A stretch of DNA of 64,000 nt from Nitrospira sp. (GTDB lineage Bacteria; Nitrospirota; Nitrospiria; Nitrospirales; Nitrospiraceae). Shown in pieces: positions 26,172 through 34,429 of the stretch (positions within the stretch are counted from its first letter, which is position 1; each line of letters opens with the position of its first letter). Location: the NCBI GenBank assembly GCA_030123625.1, contig CP126121.1, positions 2,396,179-2,460,178 on the forward strand, read 5' to 3'. The notes beneath the pieces were generated by a model. The model made no database searches. It saw only the letters and a program-made list of their open reading frames with translations, and was not told the DNA's origin. Position numbers and translations under genes: made by a program.

Positions 26172-27725
26172 TCAGTGAGCGGTCGGTCGCTTGATCCCAA
26201 GCTGCTTCATCCGGCTGCGCAGGGTACTGGGCGGGATGCCGAGACGTGCTGCTGCTCCGTCGCGACCTTCGAGGCGCCAATCGGTCAATGACAGAGTTTG
26301 GAGAATGTGTCGACGTTCGAAATCCTTGAGGTTGGACGACGGCAGACCGGTGAATGAGCGGTCCTGCAATCCCAGGAGATGGTTATCGATCCGCAAGATC
26401 GGCTCGTGTGAGAGGATCAAGGCCCGCTCGATCACATTTGCCAATTCACGGACGTTGCCCGGCCACGAGTAGCGAACCAATCGTTCTAAAGAATCGGGAT
26501 CGATCTCCGTGCACGAACGGCGGAGTTTCGCTGCGTACACTTCAAGGAAGTGTCGGGCTAACAACGGAATATCTTCCGGACGCTCGCTCAGTATGGGCAG
26601 GTGGATCGGAAACACGTTCAGACGATACAGAAGATCCGCCCGGAACGTGCCGAGCTTCACCGCTGCAGAAAGATCGCGGTTTGTGGCGGCGATGATACGA
26701 ACATCCACTCGAATGGGCTGTTTCCCGCCCAAACGATCGACCATTCCATCCTGTAAGACCCGCAGCAACTTCGCCTGTGTCTCCAGAGGCATTTCACCGA
26801 CTTCATCCAAGAACAATGTGCCTTCATGAGCCAGTTCGAATCGTCCTTCACGGGATCGGTCCGCTCCGGTAAACGCACCGCGTTCGTGGCCGAATAATTC
26901 ACTCTCGACCAGCCCGGCCGGAAAGGAGGCACAATTCACGCGAACCATGGGTTTTCGGCGGCGTGGACTCAAATCATGAATGGTTTGAGCGATCAATTCC
27001 TTGCCGGTTCCGGTCTCACCCGTCAAGAGGACGGTCGTCGACGTCGGCGCAACTCCCCGCGCGAGGGTCAAGACATGTTGAAAGACGGTACTTTCTCCCA
27101 CCAACCTGTCGATGTTTTTTGTGAGCCGCAGCTCCTCGTTCAAGTACACATTTTCCTTGGCCAATTGGTTTCGCAAGCGATCGATTTGTTCGTAGGCTTG
27201 GACGTGATCGATCGCATAGGCGATCTGCATCGCCACTTGTGTGAGGAATTCGATTTCTCCAGCATCGGGAACGCCCGATTCCCGAGTGCCGATATTGAGG
27301 ATGCCCAGGCATTGATCTTTCACGAGCAATGGAAGATTAATCATCCGTCCGAGCCCTTCTTGGACATAGAGCTTGTCTTCGGGAAAGACTTGCTCTTTCT
27401 TGAGATCAGGGCGAATGTGCAGGGTTTTGTGTTCGTAGACCCATCCCATCCCGCTTCCGTGGCGCGGGACGACGGCATCGCGGCCAAGCGCGACTTCCGG
27501 GACCGTGGTCGCGAGGACATAAAACCGGAACGCATCGGTCTGAGAATCGTACAGGGTGATCGATGCGCGGGCCCATGGGATGGCGTTGGTGATCTCCACG
27601 GTAATCGCTTCCCACAAGCTGCGCATGTCGCGCTGCGAGTTCAGCACGAGGGCGACGGACAAGAGTGCTCGATAGTTGCGTTCGATCTGATCCAATGATT
27701 TCCCTCTCTGGACGCGTTGATTCAA
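26172..27725 (-). CDS. GAF-domain sigma-54-dependent transcriptional activator
   Basis: 517 residues: an N-terminal GAF sensor domain (about 20-185), an AAA+ domain with Walker A GETGTGKE, the sigma-54-contact loop RGAFTGA, Walker B LFLDEVGEM and arginine-finger region FRADLLYRLNVFPIHLP, and a Fis-type HTH at the end (GRDGAAARLGIPPSTLRSRM). FhlA/NorR-like layout, so a small ligand or gas bound by GAF is likely to release activity. The start is a TTG and no good ribosome binding site is visible, so the exact N-terminus is uncertain. Its place upstream of a sigma-54 promoter makes the efflux operon its probable target. Confidence 0.9.
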   Translation of the reverse strand: MNQRVQRGKSLDQIERNYRALLSVALVLNSQRDMRSLWEAITVEITNAIPWARASITLYDSQTDAFRFYVLATTVPEVALGRDAVVPRHGSGMGWVYEHKTLHIRPDLKKEQVFPEDKLYVQEGLGRMINLPLLVKDQCLGILNIGTRESGVPDAGEIEFLTQVAMQIAYAIDHVQAYEQIDRLRNQLAKENVYLNEELRLTKNIDRLVGESTVFQHVLTLARGVAPTSTTVLLTGETGTGKELIAQTIHDLSPRRRKPMVRVNCASFPAGLVESELFGHERGAFTGADRSREGRFELAHEGTLFLDEVGEMPLETQAKLLRVLQDGMVDRLGGKQPIRVDVRIIAATNRDLSAAVKLGTFRADLLYRLNVFPIHLPILSERPEDIPLLARHFLEVYAAKLRRSCTEIDPDSLERLVRYSWPGNVRELANVIERALILSHEPILRIDNHLLGLQDRSFTGLPSSNLKDFERRHILQTLSLTDWRLEGRDGAAARLGIPPSTLRSRMKQLGIKRPTAH

Positions 27726-28112
27726 TCACAGAAGAACCGTCATGTCCAGGTGCCGGCGTGCGGGAGCGGATCCGAGCTTTCCGAGATCAGGCTGCTTCCA
27801 GACGGTCAATACTCGGCCCGGTCGTGGATACTGCCGTTCCGTCCGCCTTATTGCGGATGACGATCGCGGACAGGTAATCTATACCTAGGTGATTTGCTAC
27901 GTCCGCATAAGATGCCAATGTCCACTCAAGATGTCCGCATGACGTGGTAGACGATGCGACGAGCGGTGCAGGCCGACATGGTCAATATCGTTCCGGCACA
28001 TGCCATGAAGTTATTCAACCGTCGTCTTTCAAGACGGCTCGAATAGCTTTTTATCAATAACAGATGAATAACGGATGAATTATAGATGAATTACAAAGGA
28101 GGCATGGTGAAC
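27726..28112. other. Divergent intergenic region between the activator and PII-like genes
   Basis: 387 bp. Contains the CCTAGG palindrome at 27879-27894 and, near 28040-28090, an A/T-rich stretch with three repeats of GATGAAT that probably carries the promoter of the PII-like gene. A GGCACATGCCATG sequence near 27995 resembles half of a sigma-54 site but lacks the -12 GC. No gene is supported. Confidence 0.45.
27879..27894. promoter_or_regulatory. CCTAGG-centred imperfect palindrome
   Basis: CTATACCTAGGTGATT; the right half (CCTAGGTGAT) matches the complement of the csbD-upstream site (CCTAGGTGAC) and resembles the perfect palindrome at 5375. It lies 154 bp upstream of the activator start and 220 bp upstream of the PII-like start. 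Candidate operator only. Confidence 0.35.
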
Positions 28113-28421
28113 ATGACGACGCTCATCATCGTGGCCCGCGATTCGATGTTAAGTGACTTGGAAGAACTTCTACACAAGAACGGTGTCAAGGCATACACCA
28201 TACTGAACAACGTCATGGGCAAAGGGGTAACGGGAAAAGTGTACGGAACCTTCCTCAATCCTTCCATAAATACCATCATCTTTGCGGTGCTCCCACAAGA
28301 CGAGGCGGACAGGGCCATCAGCGCTCTCAATGAGCTTCACAAAAAGCGAAAGGATGCGACGCAGGGACAACAGCCTATCCCTCTCAAGGTGTTTTCGTTT
28401 CCCTGTGAAGAGCACGTGTAG
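28113..28421 (+). CDS. PII-like small regulatory protein
   Basis: 102 residues from ATG 28113 (AAAGGAGG ten bases upstream; a GTG at 28107 and an ATG at 28104 are closer to it and less likely). The pattern MTTLIIVARDSMLSDLEELL ... VTGKVYGTFLNPSINTIIFAVL fits a ferredoxin-like PII/CutA fold, but the T-loop is short and the classical PII signatures (uridylylated Tyr51, ATP-site KGR) are missing. It may be a PII-like sensor of a nucleotide or metal, partner unknown. No amtB or glnA is nearby. Confidence 0.5.
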   Translation: MTTLIIVARDSMLSDLEELLHKNGVKAYTILNNVMGKGVTGKVYGTFLNPSINTIIFAVLPQDEADRAISALNELHKKRKDATQGQQPIPLKVFSFPCEEHV

Positions 28422-28652
28422 CGTTACGGGAGACAGACGGCTCGGCAAGTGAACGTTCTTCAAGCGGGTACTCGGCGAGGATGACCGACTGACCCGGTCG
28501 CCGCAAGGCCTCGGAATTCGCGATGTGAGACGGGAGGCGGAGCGTCGAATACGGTTTGGATGTCAAATTGGTTCAACCCCTCGGCGCTGATGCCGGGTTG
28601 CATGGCTTGAATCGGCCTCATACGGCGAGGGCTGGTCGCTTTTGCGCAAAAT

Positions 28653-28886
28653 TTACGGGCTCGTTCGTAAGCCGGCAATATCCCGTAACAGGCGTGCTGA
28701 ACAAACGGCTGTACTCTCGACTGAATTGGAGGGGCTTTCATAGCCGATTTGAAAGGCCGCTGTGGTTGCATCCAGACCTTCAGCGAACATCGAGCGCCGC
28801 GCTTCATTGAGACGCGGCCACTTTTGGTATTGCAGCGGGCTCATGGCCGTCAATGTTCGGAAATGATGGTGAAGGTGGAGGGACAT
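28653..28886 (-). pseudogene. Remnant of an AraC-family regulator (C-terminal HTH only)
   Basis: The minus strand encodes LHHHFRTLTAMSPLQYQKWP then LNEARRSMFAEGLDATTAA and FQIGYESPS, which is the second half of an AraC/XylS DNA-binding domain. The expected continuation SQFSREYSRLFG appears one frame over from about 28729, so a single base has been lost there, and the frame returns later (LLRDIAGLR). No N-terminal domain exists upstream: that place is taken by the fragment at 28885-29013 on the other strand. A dead gene. Confidence 0.75.
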
Positions 28887-29013
28887 GCTCGGGACCAGGG
28901 AGAAGGAGATGATCTGGGTTGAGAATACGACCCACCGTTTCAGGGATGGCTATAACTACTTCGGAAGATATCCGGAAAAAGTCCTCGCCTTCTTCGCGAA
29001 GTATATGAAGTGA
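28885..29013 (+). pseudogene. C-terminal fragment of an alpha/beta hydrolase
   Basis: 42 codons, MLGTREKEMIWVENTTHRFR followed by DGYNYFGRYPEKVLAFFAKY, matching the end of alpha/beta-fold hydrolases of the FrsA/DUF1100-like and dienelactone-hydrolase-like kind. The catalytic core is missing and no ribosome binding site is seen. It abuts the AraC remnant head to head and marks the left border of the A/T-richer island; AraC and hydrolase genes of this kind are often neighbours, so both may come from one lost locus. Confidence 0.65.
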
Positions 29014-29113
29014 TCATTTGGATTGCGAGGGAATATCGGCGCGCTAGGCCGCTGGGGTTCTAGCTGCACATGCCGCTATGGCGCAAGAATTGACCATGGA
29101 AAACGCGGTGAAA

Positions 29114-31615
29114 TTAATCGCTGGTTTGTTGCTTTGGGTGTACGGCGGTCCTTTGCCTCATTCGATCTAAGAATGATAGTGATTCCTTCGGCCGTGAAGC
29201 GTTCTTTAGCTCGATCTGTTTAATTGCCTTCCTTGCAGCTCGCCTGACCTGTCCATCAGGATTTCGTTCTGCAGTAGTGGTGAGTAAGTCAGTTATCAAG
29301 TTAATATCAGGACTCCCCATAATAACCCCGGTGGCACATCCTCTGATCTCTTTCCTTTGATCGGATAGTGCGGCAATCAATGCACGTATGGCTTCGTCGT
29401 TGCCGATCATCTTCAGGGCGTGAGGTACATCCTTGAAGCGTACCTTATCCTGCAATAGCTCTGAAAGCTTCACCACCAAATTATTGTCCCGTTCAGCCAA
29501 GAGCGGCCAAACTTCCGAGAAAGCCGGATAAGTCATGCGTTGTAGCATCCCGGCCAGTGGGAACGTACCCATCGAACAATAACGCGCACAAAAATATTCC
29601 TGGAACAGTTGGTGATAAAACGATGCTCCTTCAGGTGTCATGGAGATGAGGCCTGTTCCCTTGGCCCATCGCCACAAATCTTCAGCGTGAGCAAGTTCTT
29701 CAATAGTAGGAGCGTCGGTGGCTTCGACTTGATTATCTGACACTTCTTCATCTCTCAAGTTAAACATCCACCTGGTCGCTTTCTCTTGGTCCACACCGCC
29801 CACATACTCTGCATCGGTCATGTTGAATGCCAGGAGAGACAGCCTGCTATTCAGTTCATTGCGTTCATCTTTGGTAAGTTCCCGACCTTCGATTTTGCGT
29901 CTGAGGGCTGTTTCGACTGTGAAAGTGAGCAGGTTCCAACGACTGGACGCAAGAGTCTTGTACTTCCTATAAAAAAGTATAGCTTGCTTTAAATAGAACG
30001 GTACGCTTACCAGACGCCTGAGCTTCTGCTGGAAGGCATCGGTGCTCTTATCTAATTCATTGAGAAAGGCTTTCGCGACGTGGTCGTCCGGAAACATACT
30101 CTTAGCAAAGTTCCTGACTTGTCCCGGATCGAGGTCTCGAAGGTGAAGATCGTTCCATTCTGGGCGACCGCCAAACTCCTTGTCTCGGCAACTGAGCACA
30201 CACCAAACTGATAGGAATTGTTTTTCATTGCCAAATGCAGCAAGGGCTTTGGCGCGAGGGTCTCCCATGAAATACCCATTTCTCTCCCGCTTAAGCTGTG
30301 GCATTTCATTCAACCCATCAAGAAGCAGTACAACCTGCCCTTTCTCCATGAGGGTAGGAAGATGCTTGGCAAGCTTCTGCGAAATAGTCTTAACATGTTC
30401 CTTCAGAAACGTTATAAAATCCATCTCGCGATCTTTCCAGTGCTTCAGAGAAACGAACACTGGAACTCGGTCTTTGTATTCCTTCGGCAATGCAGTGCGC
30501 TTATCCTCAGCGGTTTCCTGCCAAGAATGAGCGAACTGGTAGAAAAGATAGTGGAGGAGAGTTGACTTTCCTGATCCGGGTGCCCCCAACAGAACAATAC
30601 GTCCGCATGTTGCGATGTATTGTGGGATCTTTTCAATGGGGATGGTATCGCGACTACAATCCAGTGTGGGATGTTCAGGGAGGCCCGACGATGCAGGAAG
30701 GAGACCTTGCTGCTGTAACTCTTCCAACACCATCAGCTCCTTATGAAGTTGGCGGGGAAAGGGCTTCATCCTGCCAGGTTGGGTAGTGAGTGGAAAGATC
30801 TCTTCTTTACATTCTTCAAACTGTTTCTCAACCTTTTCGAGGTAACTCTTCACCAGAACAGACGAATCACACTTCCATGTAGTCAGATTATTTTTTGCGT
30901 CTCTAGCCCAGTAACACCATGGGTTCTGGCTATTTTCTCGTAGTTCGTTAAACCTGCTCCTCAGTGAATTATCCAGCGTTGCTATCTCCAATGGCAACCG
31001 ACGATTCTTGAGCTCCTCAAATAATTCTTTTGAAAATAATCCCTCGCCCTCCTCGGATTTTGCGGCTTCACCGACACTGCAGGCGAAATGGACATACTTT
31101 TCTGAGCATGTCCTCGTGCATTGCACATGAAGCGGAACTGCGGGAAATTGCTTTCCCTGTATTGTGGAATCACAAGCATCCACAAAGGCGAACAGCTTGC
31201 AGAACCCAAACTCCTCCGATCCCACATAGTCGATGAGGGCAAACAGATCCAAGCCTTGATTAAGGGTATCACTGTCGGTGAAATAGACATGCGGCTTCTG
31301 TTCGCCCTCATAGCCGTGTCCTGACCAATAGATCAGTAGGACATCGGAATCGCTGTCCTTCTGCGCACGGTCCTTGAGCGCTTTTACCGATGCCATGATT
31401 GCGCTATGGTGTGCAGTGCGATCTGAATCTGGGGGAGAGAGATGAAGGAAGATGTTCTTTTCAGCAACTTTATTATCTAAAACCCATTGGTGGAATCGTT
31501 TAGCCTCAGCAATGCATCCCGGGAGATCCCAGGACTTCCCAAGGTCATAGATTTCTATTCCGACAATAAACGCAAAGGTGTGACTTGCCGCCTGGTTCTC
31601 GCGGCTATTTGACAT
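29114..31615 (-). CDS. Caspase-like (peptidase C14) - NACHT - HEAT STAND protein, probable defence effector
   Basis: 833 residues from ATG 31615. Residues 10-200 form a caspase-like domain: catalytic dyad His100 (IYWSGHGYEG) and Cys148 (FAFVDACDS). Residues 325-500 form a NACHT NTPase: Walker A GAPGSGKST (344-352), Walker B LLLDGLNEMP (430-439), and an SCRD sensor. The helical C-terminal half has the NACHT-type FYHQLFQEYFCARY motif and ends in HEAT-like helices (about 750-815). The expected action is ligand-triggered, ATP-dependent assembly that switches on a protease. It overlaps the stop of the upstream hydrolase gene by 11 bases (ATGTCAAATAG), so the two are coupled. The region is visibly richer in A/T than its surroundings. 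Target and trigger are unknown. Confidence 0.85.
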   Translation of the reverse strand: MSNSRENQAASHTFAFIVGIEIYDLGKSWDLPGCIAEAKRFHQWVLDNKVAEKNIFLHLSPPDSDRTAHHSAIMASVKALKDRAQKDSDSDVLLIYWSGHGYEGEQKPHVYFTDSDTLNQGLDLFALIDYVGSEEFGFCKLFAFVDACDSTIQGKQFPAVPLHVQCTRTCSEKYVHFACSVGEAAKSEEGEGLFSKELFEELKNRRLPLEIATLDNSLRSRFNELRENSQNPWCYWARDAKNNLTTWKCDSSVLVKSYLEKVEKQFEECKEEIFPLTTQPGRMKPFPRQLHKELMVLEELQQQGLLPASSGLPEHPTLDCSRDTIPIEKIPQYIATCGRIVLLGAPGSGKSTLLHYLFYQFAHSWQETAEDKRTALPKEYKDRVPVFVSLKHWKDREMDFITFLKEHVKTISQKLAKHLPTLMEKGQVVLLLDGLNEMPQLKRERNGYFMGDPRAKALAAFGNEKQFLSVWCVLSCRDKEFGGRPEWNDLHLRDLDPGQVRNFAKSMFPDDHVAKAFLNELDKSTDAFQQKLRRLVSVPFYLKQAILFYRKYKTLASSRWNLLTFTVETALRRKIEGRELTKDERNELNSRLSLLAFNMTDAEYVGGVDQEKATRWMFNLRDEEVSDNQVEATDAPTIEELAHAEDLWRWAKGTGLISMTPEGASFYHQLFQEYFCARYCSMGTFPLAGMLQRMTYPAFSEVWPLLAERDNNLVVKLSELLQDKVRFKDVPHALKMIGNDEAIRALIAALSDQRKEIRGCATGVIMGSPDINLITDLLTTTAERNPDGQVRRAARKAIKQIELKNASRPKESLSFLDRMRQRTAVHPKQQTSD

Positions 31616-33065
31616 GATCTTGGATTGCCTTTCGTATAAAGTCATAGGTAATAGGTTGGTTCCAGTAAGCACTATGGGATTGTGGAAACGGTTGAAGCGA
31701 TGTCACTTCTTTATCTATGACTATGTCGCCAAAGACAGGTTGACCGACGTAGCTGAGAAAATCACGGTGGTTATATAAGTTTAGCCAAGGCGGGAAATGA
31801 TCTGGCAGCTTTACTTGCTCGTGATATTTAAGGCTGCGAAGCGCATTAATTTCGTAAAGGTAGGGTGCCTGCGATCCTACCGTAACGAGCAACGGTACGC
31901 GGTCACGCAGATTTAGCTTCATTAAAAGATCGACGGATGCGACACCCCCCAGGCTATGTGCAAGCACGACTATCGGTGGAGAAAGGCGCATTAGATGGTC
32001 ATGGATCCACCTACGGATGTCACACCCTCGACATTGATAGAGCAGAATGTCGCCTGCAATGGGTGAGGCAGTTCCCGTTACTTGCCCTCGCCGTCGTTTA
32101 GTAATCGGCGTAGCAAACATGAACGACGTTACGTAGGAGCCAACGCCAAACGCGGCAGACCCGATCCAGCCGAGTGTCTTTACGATAGGGTCAACAACCC
32201 CTTTCTCCTTCGGACCCAAAGTAGTTCGTATTTGCTCCGTCAGCTTATCCCGGAGGTCTTCGTCTATATCCTCTCGAGTCTGCTTGGCACCCTGCTCCTC
32301 TGCTAACAAAATAGCGCAAGCCACCAGCGCATTCGCAAGGGCGTCGAGATATCGGCCGACTGGATTCTCGGCCACTTCCAAGAATCTCACGTATGCGGGG
32401 TCTTTCTGGACAATGGTGCACGCTTTAATGAATAAATATGCGGGAATCTCGGCAGATGTCAGCATAGAGAGGCGTTCCTGCTCCTCCAGCGGTTGTTGTA
32501 GTTTGCCTGCTTGGCGTTGGCGTGAGAGTTCCTGCTGTTGATGTTCGAGTTCGGTCAGTCGACGTTGCCGTTCTTCAATTAGATGCTGTTCCGCTAGATG
32601 CTTCTCCGCCGGCGGAAGCTCCTTCAACTGATGTTCAAGGTCCTCTACTTGGCGTTCGAGCTTCTGTATTTGATGTTGAAGTTCCTGCAGTACCCGATTT
32701 TCTAACTGTTCTAGCCCCTTTTTAATTATCTTCTCCGGGTCTACTTCTCGTGGACTGCGACGCTTATAGGCTGTCTTATTCAGTGAGAGAAGGCGCAGTT
32801 CACAACACGGATCGGTAGCGAGCAGCATCCAGGTTTGATGTTTCGTTTCATCGTCCGTCATCTGCCTCCCACCCGTCTCAAGAAACTTCGGGACGGAAAG
32901 CAGTGGTGGGCGAGATCCTAGCCGGTCGCCCCAGTTACAACCTTCAATTATCAGGTTTTGCCATTCGGGAGTACAAAGTCCAGCTTCAATCTTCCTGAGT
33001 GTCGATTGGAATTGTGCCGACCGTACCCCTGTACCATGGACGAACAGTACTGTAACCGGCCGCAT
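31605..33065 (-). CDS. Serine alpha/beta hydrolase with internal coiled coil, partner of the caspase-NACHT protein
   Basis: 486 residues. Oxyanion-hole strand VTVLFVHGTG at the start and nucleophile elbow LAHSLGG with Ser371; Asp435 (YNHRDFLSYV) and His464 (QSHSAYW) are well placed to complete the triad. Between strand 1 and the nucleophile is a long charged coiled coil (about 110-200, Gln/Glu/Leu-rich) and a short Gly/Ala hydrophobic stretch (TLGWIGSAAFGVGSYVTSFM, about 297-316) that could sit in a membrane. It resembles lipase/esterase-type proteins (PGAP1-like fold). AAGAGGA precedes the ATG. As the first gene of a coupled pair with a caspase-NACHT protein, it may be substrate, toxin or second effector. 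Confidence 0.8.
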   Translation of the reverse strand: MRPVTVLFVHGTGVRSAQFQSTLRKIEAGLCTPEWQNLIIEGCNWGDRLGSRPPLLSVPKFLETGGRQMTDDETKHQTWMLLATDPCCELRLLSLNKTAYKRRSPREVDPEKIIKKGLEQLENRVLQELQHQIQKLERQVEDLEHQLKELPPAEKHLAEQHLIEERQRRLTELEHQQQELSRQRQAGKLQQPLEEQERLSMLTSAEIPAYLFIKACTIVQKDPAYVRFLEVAENPVGRYLDALANALVACAILLAEEQGAKQTREDIDEDLRDKLTEQIRTTLGPKEKGVVDPIVKTLGWIGSAAFGVGSYVTSFMFATPITKRRRGQVTGTASPIAGDILLYQCRGCDIRRWIHDHLMRLSPPIVVLAHSLGGVASVDLLMKLNLRDRVPLLVTVGSQAPYLYEINALRSLKYHEQVKLPDHFPPWLNLYNHRDFLSYVGQPVFGDIVIDKEVTSLQPFPQSHSAYWNQPITYDFIRKAIQDHVK

Positions 33066-33679
33066 AGATCATCCTCTTAACCAAGGGGAAACGCAAACCT
33101 TGAGACCAAACCGAGGCCGGGATTCTTCGTCAATTGCAAGGCGATGTCAAGATACTCCATTGATGTCGAGATGCTGGTTCCGTCCGAACAGATAGCGATA
33201 TTTTTCGACACGGCGAGTGAGAATAAAGATGCAGGAAATTTTGATAGGAGGTAGCGATTCAGTGTAGCGCGTATGGTCATGCGCAGCCTTTGCGAGCCGC
33301 CTTTGGAGACATGATCTTTGATATCCTGAACCTTCGAATGCAGGGCTGCCGCTGTTCGAAATGACAGATAACTATGAGGACTTCCAGAATGTTCTAGCTA
33401 CCGGAGCGCGCGTCTCAGCGCGACATTTATCGGACATCCGAGCTGGTGGGTCAGAACGTATATGCACTAGCGCACTATGGAGGATATGGAGCCTCGGCAT
33501 GATGCTGGACCCACTCCATCTCAATGAATTCACGTCTACATGAGCAGTAGCGTTCAACCCATGCTGAACGTCTTTGCTTGGTAAGAGGGTTGTTGAGCTT
33601 AAATCGAAGGCACCTATAGCAGAAAGAGGCCCTACCATACTGCCTTGGCTAAGCGATCTCTACGAGGAGCTGCTGATTC
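33066..33679. other. Region upstream of the hydrolase-caspase pair
   Basis: 614 bp with no supported gene. A minus-strand frame at 33077-33280 ends 11 bases before the hydrolase start but has no ribosome binding site and no recognisable composition; other frames are equally poor. The promoter of the pair should lie here. The base composition shifts back to GC-rich near 33680, which I take as the right island border. Confidence 0.45.
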
Positions 33680-34306
33680 TTAGGGAGGTGAGGTTATCTG
33701 TGTGCCCTCTGCCTGGCCGGTGAGGGTGGCCGAAGACTTCAGGGGCGATGCCAACGGCACTTTCAGAATGGGACACGACCCGACTCCGAAAGTCATATGA
33801 AAATCATCTTCGTCTCGTTTCTGTTCATCGTGGACCTGTCGAGTGATCACCGCCGAGAAGAATTCCGTATGCAAGTCAAGCTCCCATGCCCCGAGATAGG
33901 TACATTCTCGTGACCGAACAGTAAACGTGGCCGGCAGAGCGGCCTGCCACACTCCTTGTGCCATGTCCAGGCGTACTTCGATGAGGCGATAAGAACCGGC
34001 AGGTAATTGCACCGCGAACGGACCGTCGATGGGGAGTTCATCGATCAGGACACGTCTTCCGTGAAGTTCCTGGGTAATCAACCATTGCAAATCGAGAGGC
34101 CGGTCTTTCCCGTTTTCCCTGACGTGAATCCGTCCGAACACCAACCCGTGATCCGAATCTTTCATTGCCGCGGATCCCGGCTTCAAGGGAACCACCACAG
34201 TAGCGGCGCATCCAAACGCGAAGCCGCAACCGAGAAGAAGGGTACCGACGAGAAGACTCCTACCCGACGGATGAGCCTTCAAAGGTGTTTCGTGCCGTGC
34301 CTCCAC
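33680..34306 (-). CDS. Uncharacterised lipoprotein
   Basis: 208 residues. A signal peptide with lipobox (LLVGTLLLGCGFAFGCAATV, Cys about 33) indicates export and lipidation. The mature part has beta-type sequence with FAVQLPAGSYRLIEVRLDMA, reminiscent of carboxypeptidase-regulatory or Ig-like folds, but no family is recognised. The only upstream in-frame start is a GTG at 34306, which overlaps a GGAGG; a TTG eight codons on is the alternative. Upstream on the minus strand are a CCCTAGGG palindrome (34325-34340) and a weak GG-N10-GC sigma-54-like sequence (34362-34375). Confidence 0.65.
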   Translation of the reverse strand: MEARHETPLKAHPSGRSLLVGTLLLGCGFAFGCAATVVVPLKPGSAAMKDSDHGLVFGRIHVRENGKDRPLDLQWLITQELHGRRVLIDELPIDGPFAVQLPAGSYRLIEVRLDMAQGVWQAALPATFTVRSRECTYLGAWELDLHTEFFSAVITRQVHDEQKRDEDDFHMTFGVGSCPILKVPLASPLKSSATLTGQAEGTQITSPP

Positions 34307-34429
34307 TTCGCCAACTTATCTTCTTTGCCCCTAGGGCACTAAAAACACGTTGGTCAAGGTTGCGGCCACTGTGCCTCTTAACTGCCGAGCCGCTCCGAAT
34401 GATTAAATATGTATTGCGCCGTCTGTGGA

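Noticed and set aside
27990-28010. Sigma-54 promoter before the PII-like gene
   Set aside because: GGCAC is present but the GC of the -12 element is missing at the required ten-base distance.
33077-33280. 67-codon minus-strand frame just before the serine hydrolase gene
   Set aside because: No ribosome binding site, no recognisable domain, and other frames in the same region are equally long; could be reconsidered if conserved with the hydrolase-caspase pair.
33372-33638. 88-codon minus-strand frame in the 33-kb gap
   Set aside because: No start signal and sequence not protein-like; the opposite strand is open over the same stretch.
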